A stretch of DNA of 64,000 nucleotides from Pseudomonadota bacterium (GTDB taxonomy: Bacteria; Pseudomonadota; Gammaproteobacteria; Steroidobacterales; Steroidobacteraceae). This document shows positions 43,058 to 51,083 of the stretch, in pieces. Each line of letters starts with the position of its first letter. Position 1 is the first letter of the stretch. The notes beneath the pieces were generated by a model that worked only from the letters and a program-made list of their open reading frames with translations, was not told the DNA's origin and did not search any database. A program made the translations under genes and the position numbers. The DNA is taken from positions 1 through 64,000 of the forward strand of contig JAJYUA010000009.1 of the NCBI GenBank assembly GCA_021792755.1, read 5' to 3'.

Positions 43058-44652
43058 GCGCTCACCTCTGCAGTCGCCGTCCCCTGCGGTCGCGCCAATG
43101 CAAGATCGCCCGTGACTTTGACCCGCAGGCGCACCGCCCCGCCCGGCACATAGGCAAGCGGCAATTCCTCCATCTCCACCACTTTCAGGGAATCGGCGAT
43201 TGCGCCGGCCGCCATCGCGACGCGCTGCGCCTCCTGGGTCGCCGCCGCGATCGCCCCTTCCCGCCCGAGCTGCTGGTAGGAGTACACGCGATCGACCTCG
43301 CCGCCGGCCTGTGCAATCGAGGCGCCGATCGCATTGGCGACACCCGCCGCCTCAGGAACGATCACCTCCGAGACGCCGGGAATGTCCCGGTGGATCAACA
43401 CCGCGCCGCCCCCCACCAACACCAGGGGGATGGCCGCGGCCGAGGTTTTCATGCGGTCCAGGCCCTCGGCGAACAGCCGATGGATCTCGGCAACGCCAGC
43501 CTGCACGAGCGCCGGATCAAGCCCGGCGACCCGCGCGGCATCGCCCATCCGGGCGTAGCCGGCGGCGACGGCGATGTCGCTCGCCGTCAGGCTGTCCCCG
43601 CCGAAGACCCGGGACTCCTGCGCCAGGCGATAGCCGAGCGAGCGCGGGCCGACGCGCACTGTCTGCGCCTGCGCGTGCACGAGACTGCCGCCACCAAGCC
43701 CGATCGATAGTAGGTCGGGCATACGGAAATTGGTGCGTACTCCCCCTACATCGGCGCTGATCGCGGACTCGCGCGGGAAACCGCCCACCAGCATGCCGAT
43801 GTCGGTCGTGGTGCCGCCGATGTCCGCGACCAGCGCATCGCTCAGCCCGGAAAGGTATGCCGCGCCCCGCATCGAGTTGGTCGGTCCCGAAGCGAAGGTC
43901 AGCACCGGATACTGCGCGACCCGCTCGGCGCTCATCAGCGTGCCGTCGTTTTGACTGATGAAGAACGGCGCTTCGATCCCGAGGGCACGCAGCGCCGAGG
44001 CGAACGCCTCCACGACCTCGCGAGCCATGCCCACGAGCGAGGCATTCATGATGGCCGCGTTTTCCCGCTCGATGATCCCGATCCGTCCGATCCGGCTGGA
44101 CAGCGTGACGGCGATCTGCGGGGCCTCCTGCGCGATGATCTGCGCCGCCCGCTCCTCCATCTCGGCATTGACGGGGGAGAAAAGCCCGCACACCGCCGCG
44201 CAGTTCAGTCCCCGGGCCTTCATCTGGCGCGCAGCCTGCGCGACGGCCTGCTCATCGAGTGGGGAATTGATCCGTCCGTCGTAGTGATATCCGCCGCGCA
44301 CACAATGCACGTCGTGGCCGATCGCCGTGACGAAATCCCGCGGCCAGTCCGTGAGCGGTGGCACGCCGCGCGCCGCCGGCAAGGCGATGCGCAGCACTCC
44401 GACCCGCGAGAGGTTGCGCCGCTCGACGAACGCGTTGGTGAAATGGGTGGTCCCGATCATCACGGCGGCGATGCTCGCGGGCGAGCGCTCCCCGCCCGTG
44501 CCGCCAGCTCTCAGGATGGCACGGATCGCCCCCACGATGCCGGCGCTCACGTTGGGCGTCGTCGGATGCTTGTGGAACGTAATCAGACGTCGGCCGTCCA
44601 TGAGCACGGCGTCCGTGTTCGTTCCGCCGACATCGACACCGATTCGTAGCAC
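43054..44652 (-). CDS. Hydantoinase/oxoprolinase family protein
   Basis: A 532-residue protein of the hydantoinase A/oxoprolinase superfamily, ATP-dependent hydrolases of cyclic amides. The actin-like ATPase signatures are present at both lobes: RIGVDVGGTNTDAVLMDG at the N-terminus and VADIGGTTTDIGMLVGG mid-protein, with MIGTTHFTNAFVERRNLSRV. GTG 44652 is chosen because it directly begins the ATPase fold and GGGGGA lies 9 bases upstream; the frame is open to 44748. No HyuB-type partner is present; DUF917 takes that position. The substrate (hydantoin, oxoproline, other) is unknown. Confidence 0.88.
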   Translation of the reverse strand: MLRIGVDVGGTNTDAVLMDGRRLITFHKHPTTPNVSAGIVGAIRAILRAGGTGGERSPASIAAVMIGTTHFTNAFVERRNLSRVGVLRIALPAARGVPPLTDWPRDFVTAIGHDVHCVRGGYHYDGRINSPLDEQAVAQAARQMKARGLNCAAVCGLFSPVNAEMEERAAQIIAQEAPQIAVTLSSRIGRIGIIERENAAIMNASLVGMAREVVEAFASALRALGIEAPFFISQNDGTLMSAERVAQYPVLTFASGPTNSMRGAAYLSGLSDALVADIGGTTTDIGMLVGGFPRESAISADVGGVRTNFRMPDLLSIGLGGGSLVHAQAQTVRVGPRSLGYRLAQESRVFGGDSLTASDIAVAAGYARMGDAARVAGLDPALVQAGVAEIHRLFAEGLDRMKTSAAAIPLVLVGGGAVLIHRDIPGVSEVIVPEAAGVANAIGASIAQAGGEVDRVYSYQQLGREGAIAAATQEAQRVAMAAGAIADSLKVVEMEELPLAYVPGGAVRLRVKVTGDLALARPQGTATAEVSA

Positions 44653-44693
44653 GCTGGAATCCCCCGCCGGGGCTTCGTACCCCTGTGCCACAA

Positions 44694-44721
44694 ACTTTAC
44701 CCGGCGCGAATCAGGCGCCAA
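44694..44721 (-). promoter_or_regulatory. Candidate promoter of the hydantoinase-DUF917-receptor operon
   Basis: On the minus strand TTGGCG (44721-44716), 16 bases, TAAAGT (44699-44694). Transcription would start about 35 bases before the GTG. Both boxes match the sigma-70 consensus at 4 of 6 positions. It would let the operon be transcribed apart from the LuxR-type gene upstream. Confidence 0.4.
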
Positions 44722-44788
44722 CGGAAAAAAAGCTAGGAGCGGCGGCAATTCCGGCAGGAGGCCCGGATCGGGTCCCCTCGGCGGCAGC

Positions 44789-47476
44789 CTACCGATTCCG
44801 GGAGGGTCCGCCGCCGAGCACGCCGAGCTCGCGTGCCCGCACGAGAGCCTCGAGGCGCCCGTGAGAGCGCGTCTTGGCGTAGATGTTCTTCAGGTGAAAG
44901 CGCACCGCGTGCTCGCTCACCCCGAGGCGGCGAGCGATGACCTTGTCCTTCAGGCCCCGATCGAGCTGCTGCAGAACATCGAGTTCCCTCCGGCTGAACA
45001 CCGCGGTCTTCCGGGTGGCCTCACCCGTGAGCAGCGCATGCAGATCGCGCGCCTGCCGGCGCAGCGCTTCCCCCGGAAGCGCGCGGCTTGCCTCGGTGAG
45101 CAGCGTCGCGAGCGCCGGCCCCTCGCGCAGCACGGCGCGCAGATAACCCGTGCGCGAGACTTCCGCACACACCTCGCCCATGCGCGCGAGCGCCCCGGCA
45201 TGCTCCCCGGCGGCTTGCAGGCACATTGCCGCGAGCACGTTCAGACGCAGTACCATGCGCGCGACCCCGCGTGAGCGTCCGTAAGCGAGCGCCGCCTCGC
45301 AGACCCGCATGCCCTCCTCATATCGCCCATGGCGCGCCATCAGGCGCACCCACGCCGTGGCGAGACACTCGACCTCCCGCCAGGAGGCTCCCTCTCCATC
45401 GGCGAGGCCCGCTTCGGCGAAGCGCGTCGGACTTCTCTCGGCCACGCGCAGCGCCCGATCCGGCTCGCCGGCGAGCGTCAGGGAGGCGACGCGCAGCGCA
45501 TCGAGCAGCGGCACCAGTTTGGCAAGGCCGAGACGCTGCGCGTGCGATTGCGCCTCATCGAGCATGGCGAGCGTCTCCTCGAGTCCCCGATCGAGCAGGT
45601 AGACTTCGGCGCTCGCACCATAGGCCGCCGCGTAGATCTCGAACCAGGCCTCCGCCTCGCGCAGCCGGGCGATCACCTGCGAGAGGCGCCGCTTCGCATT
45701 GCCCAGAGCGTTGCACTCAAGATCCAACTCGGCCATCAGCACATCGCCGATCAGGCCGAGACCCGGATCGTGCGGGAAATACCGGCGGCTCTTGCGGCGA
45801 CCCCGCTCGTAACGCTGCAGCGCCTCCTGGGTGTCCCCGCGGGCCATCGCGATCGAGCCGGTGTGAAAGTCGATGAAGTTGGTACCGTAGATCGATCCGA
45901 ACGCCAGGCAGTGCGCGGCGGCTTCCTCACCATAGCGCCAAGCGGCATCGAACAGCCCGCTCTGCAGGTGGGTCACGCACAGCACGGTCTTGTGATGCGC
46001 CAGTTCGACGTCCTCCGCGGCCGGATCATGCAGGCCCTGGGCGAGGGAACTCAGGTGCGCATCGGTGAGCGGCAGGCAGCAGTAGATCACGAGCATCGAC
46101 AGGATGAACAACCCCTCGCGCCGCAGCGCCGCTGCGTCCGCTTCGGCGGGATCCAGGGAAAAGCCCAGCGTGGCGGTGGCGACCCGGTGGTACTGGGCGC
46201 GAGCCTCGTGCAGGCGGGACTGTTTGATGAGCACGATGGCGCGAATCAGCCCGAGACGTGGCATCGCGGCGATCATCTCCTCATCGATCAGCCGCTCGGC
46301 CGCGATCACTTCCTCCATGCCGTGACGGATCCAGATCGACACGCCCCCCGCCTGCAGGATAAGCGCGCCGGTGAGCATCTTGTCGCCGGCCGCCTTGGCG
46401 TGGCGCAAGGCGGCCAGGAGATTGCGCGCGCCGGTGAGCCATTGCGCCGCGCGCCGGTGGATCAGCGCGCATCGGTCCGGGTGCCGCTCGGCGAGCAGCT
46501 CGAAGTGCTCGCGCAGCATCGGATGCAGCCGCACGTGACCGGCGGCCCCTTCCAGGGGCGGCATGAGTGCGGAAAGATACTCGAGGCCGCGCAGGATCTG
46601 CGCGGAATCGTGCGCATCGCGCACATGGTCGGCGAGCTCGACGCTCACCGCATCGAGCAGGCTGACGTCGCACAGGAACTCCCTTTGCCACTCCGTCAGT
46701 CCGCGCACGAGCTGTTCCGTGAGATACTTCGCCGCCACCGCCCGCGAGGGGTGATTGCGCAGCATGCCGCGCTCCTGCAGCGGCTCCTTTGCCCCGAGCG
46801 CGCGCAGGATCTGCAACGCAACGGGCCAACCCTCGGTCTGCTGCCGGACAACGCTCAAGTCGTGGGCCGAGAGCGCGCCTTCGAAGCAGGCGCTCATTTC
46901 CGCCGGCGTGAAGCGCAGGCTCGCCGCATCGATATGGCTGACCTGCCCCATCAGCGCGAGGTGCGAGAGCGAAAGGCCGGGGTTGGCGCGCGCGGCGAGC
47001 GCGACGTGCAGATTCTCCGCAGCGTAGCGGATCACAATATCGAGCTGCTCCTGGGCGTCCGGGCTCGTGACTCGTTCGACATCATCGAGGATGAGGCAGA
47101 TCTCCTGCCTGACGCGCGCGGCTGCATGCAGCACCGCATGGATCGCGAGCGTGCCGGCCGCTGAGCCTCGGTGGCCGTCCTTCAGCAACCCGGACGCAGA
47201 CATGTCGACGCCGGCCTCCTGCAGCGTGAAAGCAAGGTAAGCGGCCAGCCGCTCCCCGCTGTCGTGCGCATCGAGCGTCAGCCAGGCCACCTGCACGCCC
47301 TCGGCAAGCAGCAGCTCCCGCCACTGCGCCAGCAGCGTCGTTTTCCCGAAGCCCGCCGGAGCTTCGAGCAGGGTGACTCGGCGCGAACGGCCCGCCGATA
47401 GACGCTCGAGGAGCCGCGGGCGCCTGAGTACCACAACGCCTTGTTTCGGCGGCGATATTTTCGTCTTCAGCAACAC
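44789..47476 (-). CDS. MalT-like LuxR family ATP-dependent regulator
   Basis: An 895-residue LAL-type activator. The N-terminal STAND/AAA-like ATPase has Walker A LEAPAGFGKTTLLAQW (about 37-52) and Walker B-like ICLILDDVERV. A long TPR-rich helical sensor region follows (about 330-800). The C-terminal LuxR helix-turn-helix (about 828-892) has FSRRELDVLQQLDRGLKDKV and ARRLGVSEHAVRFHLKNIY. Such proteins bind ATP and a small inducer, then activate a catabolic operon, as MalT does for maltose. It starts with GTG and lies 136 bases upstream of the hydantoinase gene on the same strand, so that operon is its likely target. Confidence 0.92.
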   Translation of the reverse strand: MLLKTKISPPKQGVVVLRRPRLLERLSAGRSRRVTLLEAPAGFGKTTLLAQWRELLLAEGVQVAWLTLDAHDSGERLAAYLAFTLQEAGVDMSASGLLKDGHRGSAAGTLAIHAVLHAAARVRQEICLILDDVERVTSPDAQEQLDIVIRYAAENLHVALAARANPGLSLSHLALMGQVSHIDAASLRFTPAEMSACFEGALSAHDLSVVRQQTEGWPVALQILRALGAKEPLQERGMLRNHPSRAVAAKYLTEQLVRGLTEWQREFLCDVSLLDAVSVELADHVRDAHDSAQILRGLEYLSALMPPLEGAAGHVRLHPMLREHFELLAERHPDRCALIHRRAAQWLTGARNLLAALRHAKAAGDKMLTGALILQAGGVSIWIRHGMEEVIAAERLIDEEMIAAMPRLGLIRAIVLIKQSRLHEARAQYHRVATATLGFSLDPAEADAAALRREGLFILSMLVIYCCLPLTDAHLSSLAQGLHDPAAEDVELAHHKTVLCVTHLQSGLFDAAWRYGEEAAAHCLAFGSIYGTNFIDFHTGSIAMARGDTQEALQRYERGRRKSRRYFPHDPGLGLIGDVLMAELDLECNALGNAKRRLSQVIARLREAEAWFEIYAAAYGASAEVYLLDRGLEETLAMLDEAQSHAQRLGLAKLVPLLDALRVASLTLAGEPDRALRVAERSPTRFAEAGLADGEGASWREVECLATAWVRLMARHGRYEEGMRVCEAALAYGRSRGVARMVLRLNVLAAMCLQAAGEHAGALARMGEVCAEVSRTGYLRAVLREGPALATLLTEASRALPGEALRRQARDLHALLTGEATRKTAVFSRRELDVLQQLDRGLKDKVIARRLGVSEHAVRFHLKNIYAKTRSHGRLEALVRARELGVLGGGPSRNR

Positions 47477-48028
47477 GGGCGTAAACGGACTCTGCTCAAA
47501 TCAACGATCGGCGCGACAACCCTACTACAACGCTGGATCGGGGCATCGTGCCCCGCCCAGCGCGGTTTTGGGCAAGGAGCGCGGTTTCTGCCCAAAACCC
47601 GGCCAGCTGCGGCGGCCGGGTACATCCGTGTACCGGCCACCCTGTCCGTCTGCTTCATGCCTCGGGGTCGACCGTCGGTCGATGGGGAACTATTTTGGCA
47701 CCGGGAATGTGATCCACGAGTGAGAGGCCCGATCTCCTCCCCAAATGCCACCCAGCGGTCCGAGAGTACAACATGAGCGCCCGAGCACCTCCGGGAGCAG
47801 CCATGGGCAATCGGCGGACAAGCCAGCCGGTAAAGCGTCGCCGCCGCAAATCCGAACTGGAAGATCAATCACCTGCGCGGGAATTCGACCCCTGTGCCGG
47901 GCGCAACAGCCTGCCTTTTTGCCACTCACCCCCCGACCGCTCCCGCTTCTGTGAACGGTGCATTGACAACGTAGCGACGTGATCCTACGCCGCTGCCCCA
48001 TCTTCGGGAAGGCGCGTGTTCGGCGGCG
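47477..48028. other. Gene-poor region between the LuxR-type gene and decayed DNA
   Basis: No recognisable gene in about 550 bases. One forward frame (47773-47982, 69 residues) has a basic start and a cysteine pattern near its end (CAGRNSLPFC then FCERC) that could bind a metal, but no SD or homology supports it. The LuxR-type promoter must lie at the left end. Together with the fragments at 48029-48552, this looks like a decayed insertion. Confidence 0.4.
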
Positions 48029-48175
48029 ATGAGCGCGTATTTTGGATCCAAGGCGGCCTCGAAATTGTGTCAGGCGATCATCGCGTTGATGCCGCCGCAC
48101 GACACCTATACCGCTATCGGCATATTCGACGACCTGAGCATTGATTTCGGGAAGGTGGTGGCCGCGCCCTCATGA
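48029..48175 (+). pseudogene. Truncated N-terminal fragment resembling a D12-class DNA adenine methylase
   Basis: A 48-residue frame starts MSAYFGSKAASKLCQAIIAL then MPPHDTY. This matches the start of D12-class DNA adenine methylases, where YFG/YYGTK-type residues begin the SAM-binding site and MPPHxxYIE precedes a Gly-rich loop. Here the likeness stops after DTY and no catalytic motif follows, so only a fragment remains. Such methylases are common in prophages and restriction systems. The TGA overlaps the ATG of the next small frame. The assignment rests on a short stretch. Confidence 0.45.
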
Positions 48176-48552
48176 AGATCTACGGTGTCGACGGCCGGGA
48201 GATGATGGCCGTCACCTCCATCGAGCGCCGCGGCTCGGACCTGGTGATCAAAGGCAAGCTCTTCGGCGTCATGCCGATCACCGCCAAATTCGAGCCCGCC
48301 GAGGCGCACACCCGCTTCCGTTTGCCCGGCTTGCGCTCGATGAAGCGAAATGGACATCGCGCGCCGCAAGGCGGGTGCGACTTTATGGCGCGTCAGCCGT
48401 GGCGCGAAGCGATCGCTCGGCTCGATCCCATTGAAGGCTGCAAGCCTGCGTCGCCGAGGGCGCTGCACCCGACACCTAGAGCCGGATCCGCTGCCAGGCC
48501 CGCGACCGCCAGCGCCCGAAAAGCGCTGAGCCGAGCAGCACCACGTAGATGA
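48172..48552 (+). CDS. Small conserved-looking frame, probably truncated
   Basis: A 126-residue frame whose first 45-55 residues look like a real small protein (MKIYGVDGREMMAVTSIERR, then SDLVIKGKLFGVMPITAKFE). The remainder is Arg/Ala/Ser-rich and runs 77 bases into the end of the convergent MATE gene, so it looks like read-through after truncation or frameshift. The start overlaps the preceding methylase-like fragment (ATGA). I cannot name a function. It is best treated as a decayed or 3'-truncated gene. Confidence 0.4.
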   Translation: MKIYGVDGREMMAVTSIERRGSDLVIKGKLFGVMPITAKFEPAEAHTRFRLPGLRSMKRNGHRAPQGGCDFMARQPWREAIARLDPIEGCKPASPRALHPTPRAGSAARPATASARKALSRAAPRR

Positions 48553-49906
48553 TGACGGCACTCCAGCCGCCACGCGCACCCCAGCCGAACTGCGGCAGGA
48601 AGTGAAACCAGCCCTGCCCCGGGGCAAACGTGAACGCGTACGCGAGCGGCAGAAAGATCAGCCAGCACACCGGGAACATCAGCGCCGCCGGCACCCGCAC
48701 ATCGCCCGCGCCGCGCAGGCACATGCTGCTGCCCAGATTGAGTCCGTCGAAGAACTGGTAGGCCGCCGCCAGCCACAACAACCGCGCGCCGAGGCGGGCC
48801 GCCGCCGCCGAACCCGCATCGTGGGCGCCGGCGAACAGCGGCATCAGCCACGGGCCGAACGCGGCCAAGATCACTCCGATGCCGCCCATCACCAGCGCCG
48901 CCATCAGGATCACTCGCGAGCCGAGGCGCAGCGCCCACTGTCGATCACCCGCCCCGATCGACTGGCCGACGAGGGTGGCGGCGGCGGTGGCGATGCCGAT
49001 GCCCGGCAGGTAGCAGATGGAGGTCAGCACCGTGACCATCTGCGTGGCCGCGCCCGCCACGGTGCCGTAACGGACCTGCATCATCTGGAACACCGAGAAC
49101 CCCAGCACGTCCGCCGCGGGCATCAACCCCATGGGCAGTCCCAGCCGCAGGTGGCGCCGGATGCGGCCCCACACCGGCCGCCATGTGAGGTGGGAGCGGA
49201 ACGAGGCACGGAACGGCGCCCTGAGGAACAGCGCGAAGCCGAGCGTAAAGGCCACCGCCTGCGCGGCATTGCTCGCCCACGCCGAGCCGGCCACGCCCCA
49301 TCCCAGGTGGAAGATGAACAGGTCATTGAACACCGCGTTGGCGACGGCCGCGGCGGCAGCCACCGCGAAGCTGACACCGGTGCGGCCGATTCCGTTGAAA
49401 AACCCCATCATCGCCCAGGTCGCCACCGCGAACGAGGCACCGCCGATGCGCGGAAACCAGAATTGCTGCGCCAGCTGATCGATGCGCGGGCTGAACCCGA
49501 AGGGCATCAGAATCAGGCCGCCCGCCGCGCCGAGGGCGAGGCACACCGGCGCGATGCACAGGGTGAGCCAGAGCGCCGTCCATGCGGCCTGCGAGGCGCG
49601 GCGGTAACGGCGCGCCCCGTGGGCGTGGGAGGTCAGCGTCTGCACCGCCATGCTGGCCCCTCCCAGCACGAACAGCACCCCCAGGATGAGCCATTGCACG
49701 GCTCCCACCGCAGCCAGCGCCGCGGTGGAAAGGCGCCCGATGAACCACATGTCGGTGAGGTTGAGGATCACCTGGACCGCGCTGTTGGCCATGAGCGGCA
49801 GGGCGAGCGCCCAGACCGCGCGCAGGTCGATGTGCGCGTTTCCCTGGGCATCGAGACGTTGCGCCGGCGGCCGTGTGGACCGCGGAAGGGTTGAGGCAAT
49901 GTCCAT
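48476..49906 (-). CDS. MATE family multidrug/metabolite exporter
   Basis: A 476-residue, twelve-span membrane transporter of the MATE/DinF type, exporting cationic or other small molecules using an Na+ or H+ gradient. Typical segments are LALPLMANSAVQVILNLTDM, FIGRLSTAALAAVGA, MGFFNGIGRTGVSF and LPGIGIATAAATLVGQSIGAG. ATG 49906 gives the normal length; the longer frame to 50029 overlaps the divergent ParB-like gene and reads as noncoding. No adjacent regulator hints at a substrate. Confidence 0.92.
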   Translation of the reverse strand: MDIASTLPRSTRPPAQRLDAQGNAHIDLRAVWALALPLMANSAVQVILNLTDMWFIGRLSTAALAAVGAVQWLILGVLFVLGGASMAVQTLTSHAHGARRYRRASQAAWTALWLTLCIAPVCLALGAAGGLILMPFGFSPRIDQLAQQFWFPRIGGASFAVATWAMMGFFNGIGRTGVSFAVAAAAAVANAVFNDLFIFHLGWGVAGSAWASNAAQAVAFTLGFALFLRAPFRASFRSHLTWRPVWGRIRRHLRLGLPMGLMPAADVLGFSVFQMMQVRYGTVAGAATQMVTVLTSICYLPGIGIATAAATLVGQSIGAGDRQWALRLGSRVILMAALVMGGIGVILAAFGPWLMPLFAGAHDAGSAAAARLGARLLWLAAAYQFFDGLNLGSSMCLRGAGDVRVPAALMFPVCWLIFLPLAYAFTFAPGQGWFHFLPQFGWGARGGWSAVIIYVVLLGSALFGRWRSRAWQRIRL

Positions 49907-49986
49907 TGAAGGGCTCGGACAGGCGGGCGGGCATTTTCGCACGGCACCCTTTACGGCACGGCCCGGAGCGTGCACCGTACCGTCCC

Positions 49987-51030
49987 ATGGCGACTCGAAG
50001 AAAAACCGCCGCCGGCCGCGCTCGCGCATCGGGCGGCAGGCCTGCCCGGGGCAAACGCAATCAGGGCCGGCGCACTCGCGGCAAGCTCGCCCCCGGCGGC
50101 GAAACCCGCGGCCTCACCGCCGCCGAAGTCGCCTTGGGGGTCGAGGATCCGCAGGTGGCGACGCTCGCGGCCTGGGTGCGCCAGGCGGGCGGAACGCCTG
50201 TCGGCGCCTACCGCGATCCGCTCGGCGGGCGGCCGCTGCTGCTCGCCTCACTGCCGCTGGCGGCGGTGCAGCCCACTCCTTTCCAGCGCGACCTCTCGCC
50301 CACCCACACGCAACGCCTGGCGGCGCGCATCGCCGAGGCCGGCGCATTTCTCGATCCCTTGATCGTGGTGCGCGGCGAGGACGGCAAGCTCTGGACGCCG
50401 AATGGCCGGCACCGCCTGGCCGCGGCCAAGGTGCTCGGATTGCGGCAGGTCACGGCGCTGATCTCCCCCGACGAGGCGCTCTGCTATCGCATCCTCGCGC
50501 TGAACACGGAGAAGGCCCACAACCTGCGCGACCGCAGTCTGGAGGTCATCCGCATGGCGCGCAGCCTCGCGCAGAAAGACAAACGATCGAGCGAGGCCTC
50601 GCGGGCCGCCGAGTTCGAGTCCCCCGAGCTGCTCACCCTCGGGGCGGCCTACCAGCGCTCGGGACGCTTCGCAGGCGCAGCCTACGACCCCTTCTTGAAG
50701 AAAGTGGACCGCTTCAGCGACCGCCCGCTCGCCACGAGCCTGCGCCAGCGCGAGGACCATGCCGCCCGGCTGCTCGACATCGACGCGCAGGTCAAGCGAA
50801 TCGTCGAGGCGCTGCAGTCGCGGGGATTCCGCTCACCGTACCTGCGCAACTACGTGGTCGCGCGCATCAACCCGGTGCGATTCCACAAGGCCCGCAAAGA
50901 CGGCGAGCCGCCGATGCCGCTCGCGCAGGCCCTGACGCGCATGCTCGCGGCGGCCCGGGCTTTCGAGCTCGACTCGGTCTCGCACGCGCAGCTGGCGTGG
51001 GTGGCCGTGGGCGCCGCCGCCGCGGAGTGA
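49987..51030 (+). CDS. Stand-alone ParB-like nuclease-domain protein
   Basis: A 347-residue protein with a basic N-terminal tail (MATRRKTAAGRARASGGRPA), then a ParB N-terminal domain (about 85-185): VQPTPFQRDLSPTHTQRLAA, AFLDPLIVVRGEDGKLW and the box NGRHRLAAAKVLGLRQV. A helical region follows. ParB/Srx-fold domains bind or hydrolyse CTP in segregation proteins, and in other relatives act as nucleases or enzymes. There is no parA partner and no obvious parS cluster, so it is unlikely to be the main chromosome-partition protein. It is divergent from the MATE gene by 80 bases. Confidence 0.82.
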   Translation: MATRRKTAAGRARASGGRPARGKRNQGRRTRGKLAPGGETRGLTAAEVALGVEDPQVATLAAWVRQAGGTPVGAYRDPLGGRPLLLASLPLAAVQPTPFQRDLSPTHTQRLAARIAEAGAFLDPLIVVRGEDGKLWTPNGRHRLAAAKVLGLRQVTALISPDEALCYRILALNTEKAHNLRDRSLEVIRMARSLAQKDKRSSEASRAAEFESPELLTLGAAYQRSGRFAGAAYDPFLKKVDRFSDRPLATSLRQREDHAARLLDIDAQVKRIVEALQSRGFRSPYLRNYVVARINPVRFHKARKDGEPPMPLAQALTRMLAAARAFELDSVSHAQLAWVAVGAAAAE

Positions 51031-51083
51031 CAGTCGATCGAGGCATCGGAGCGCGGCCAGGAAGCACTCCGACCCCTCCCCGA

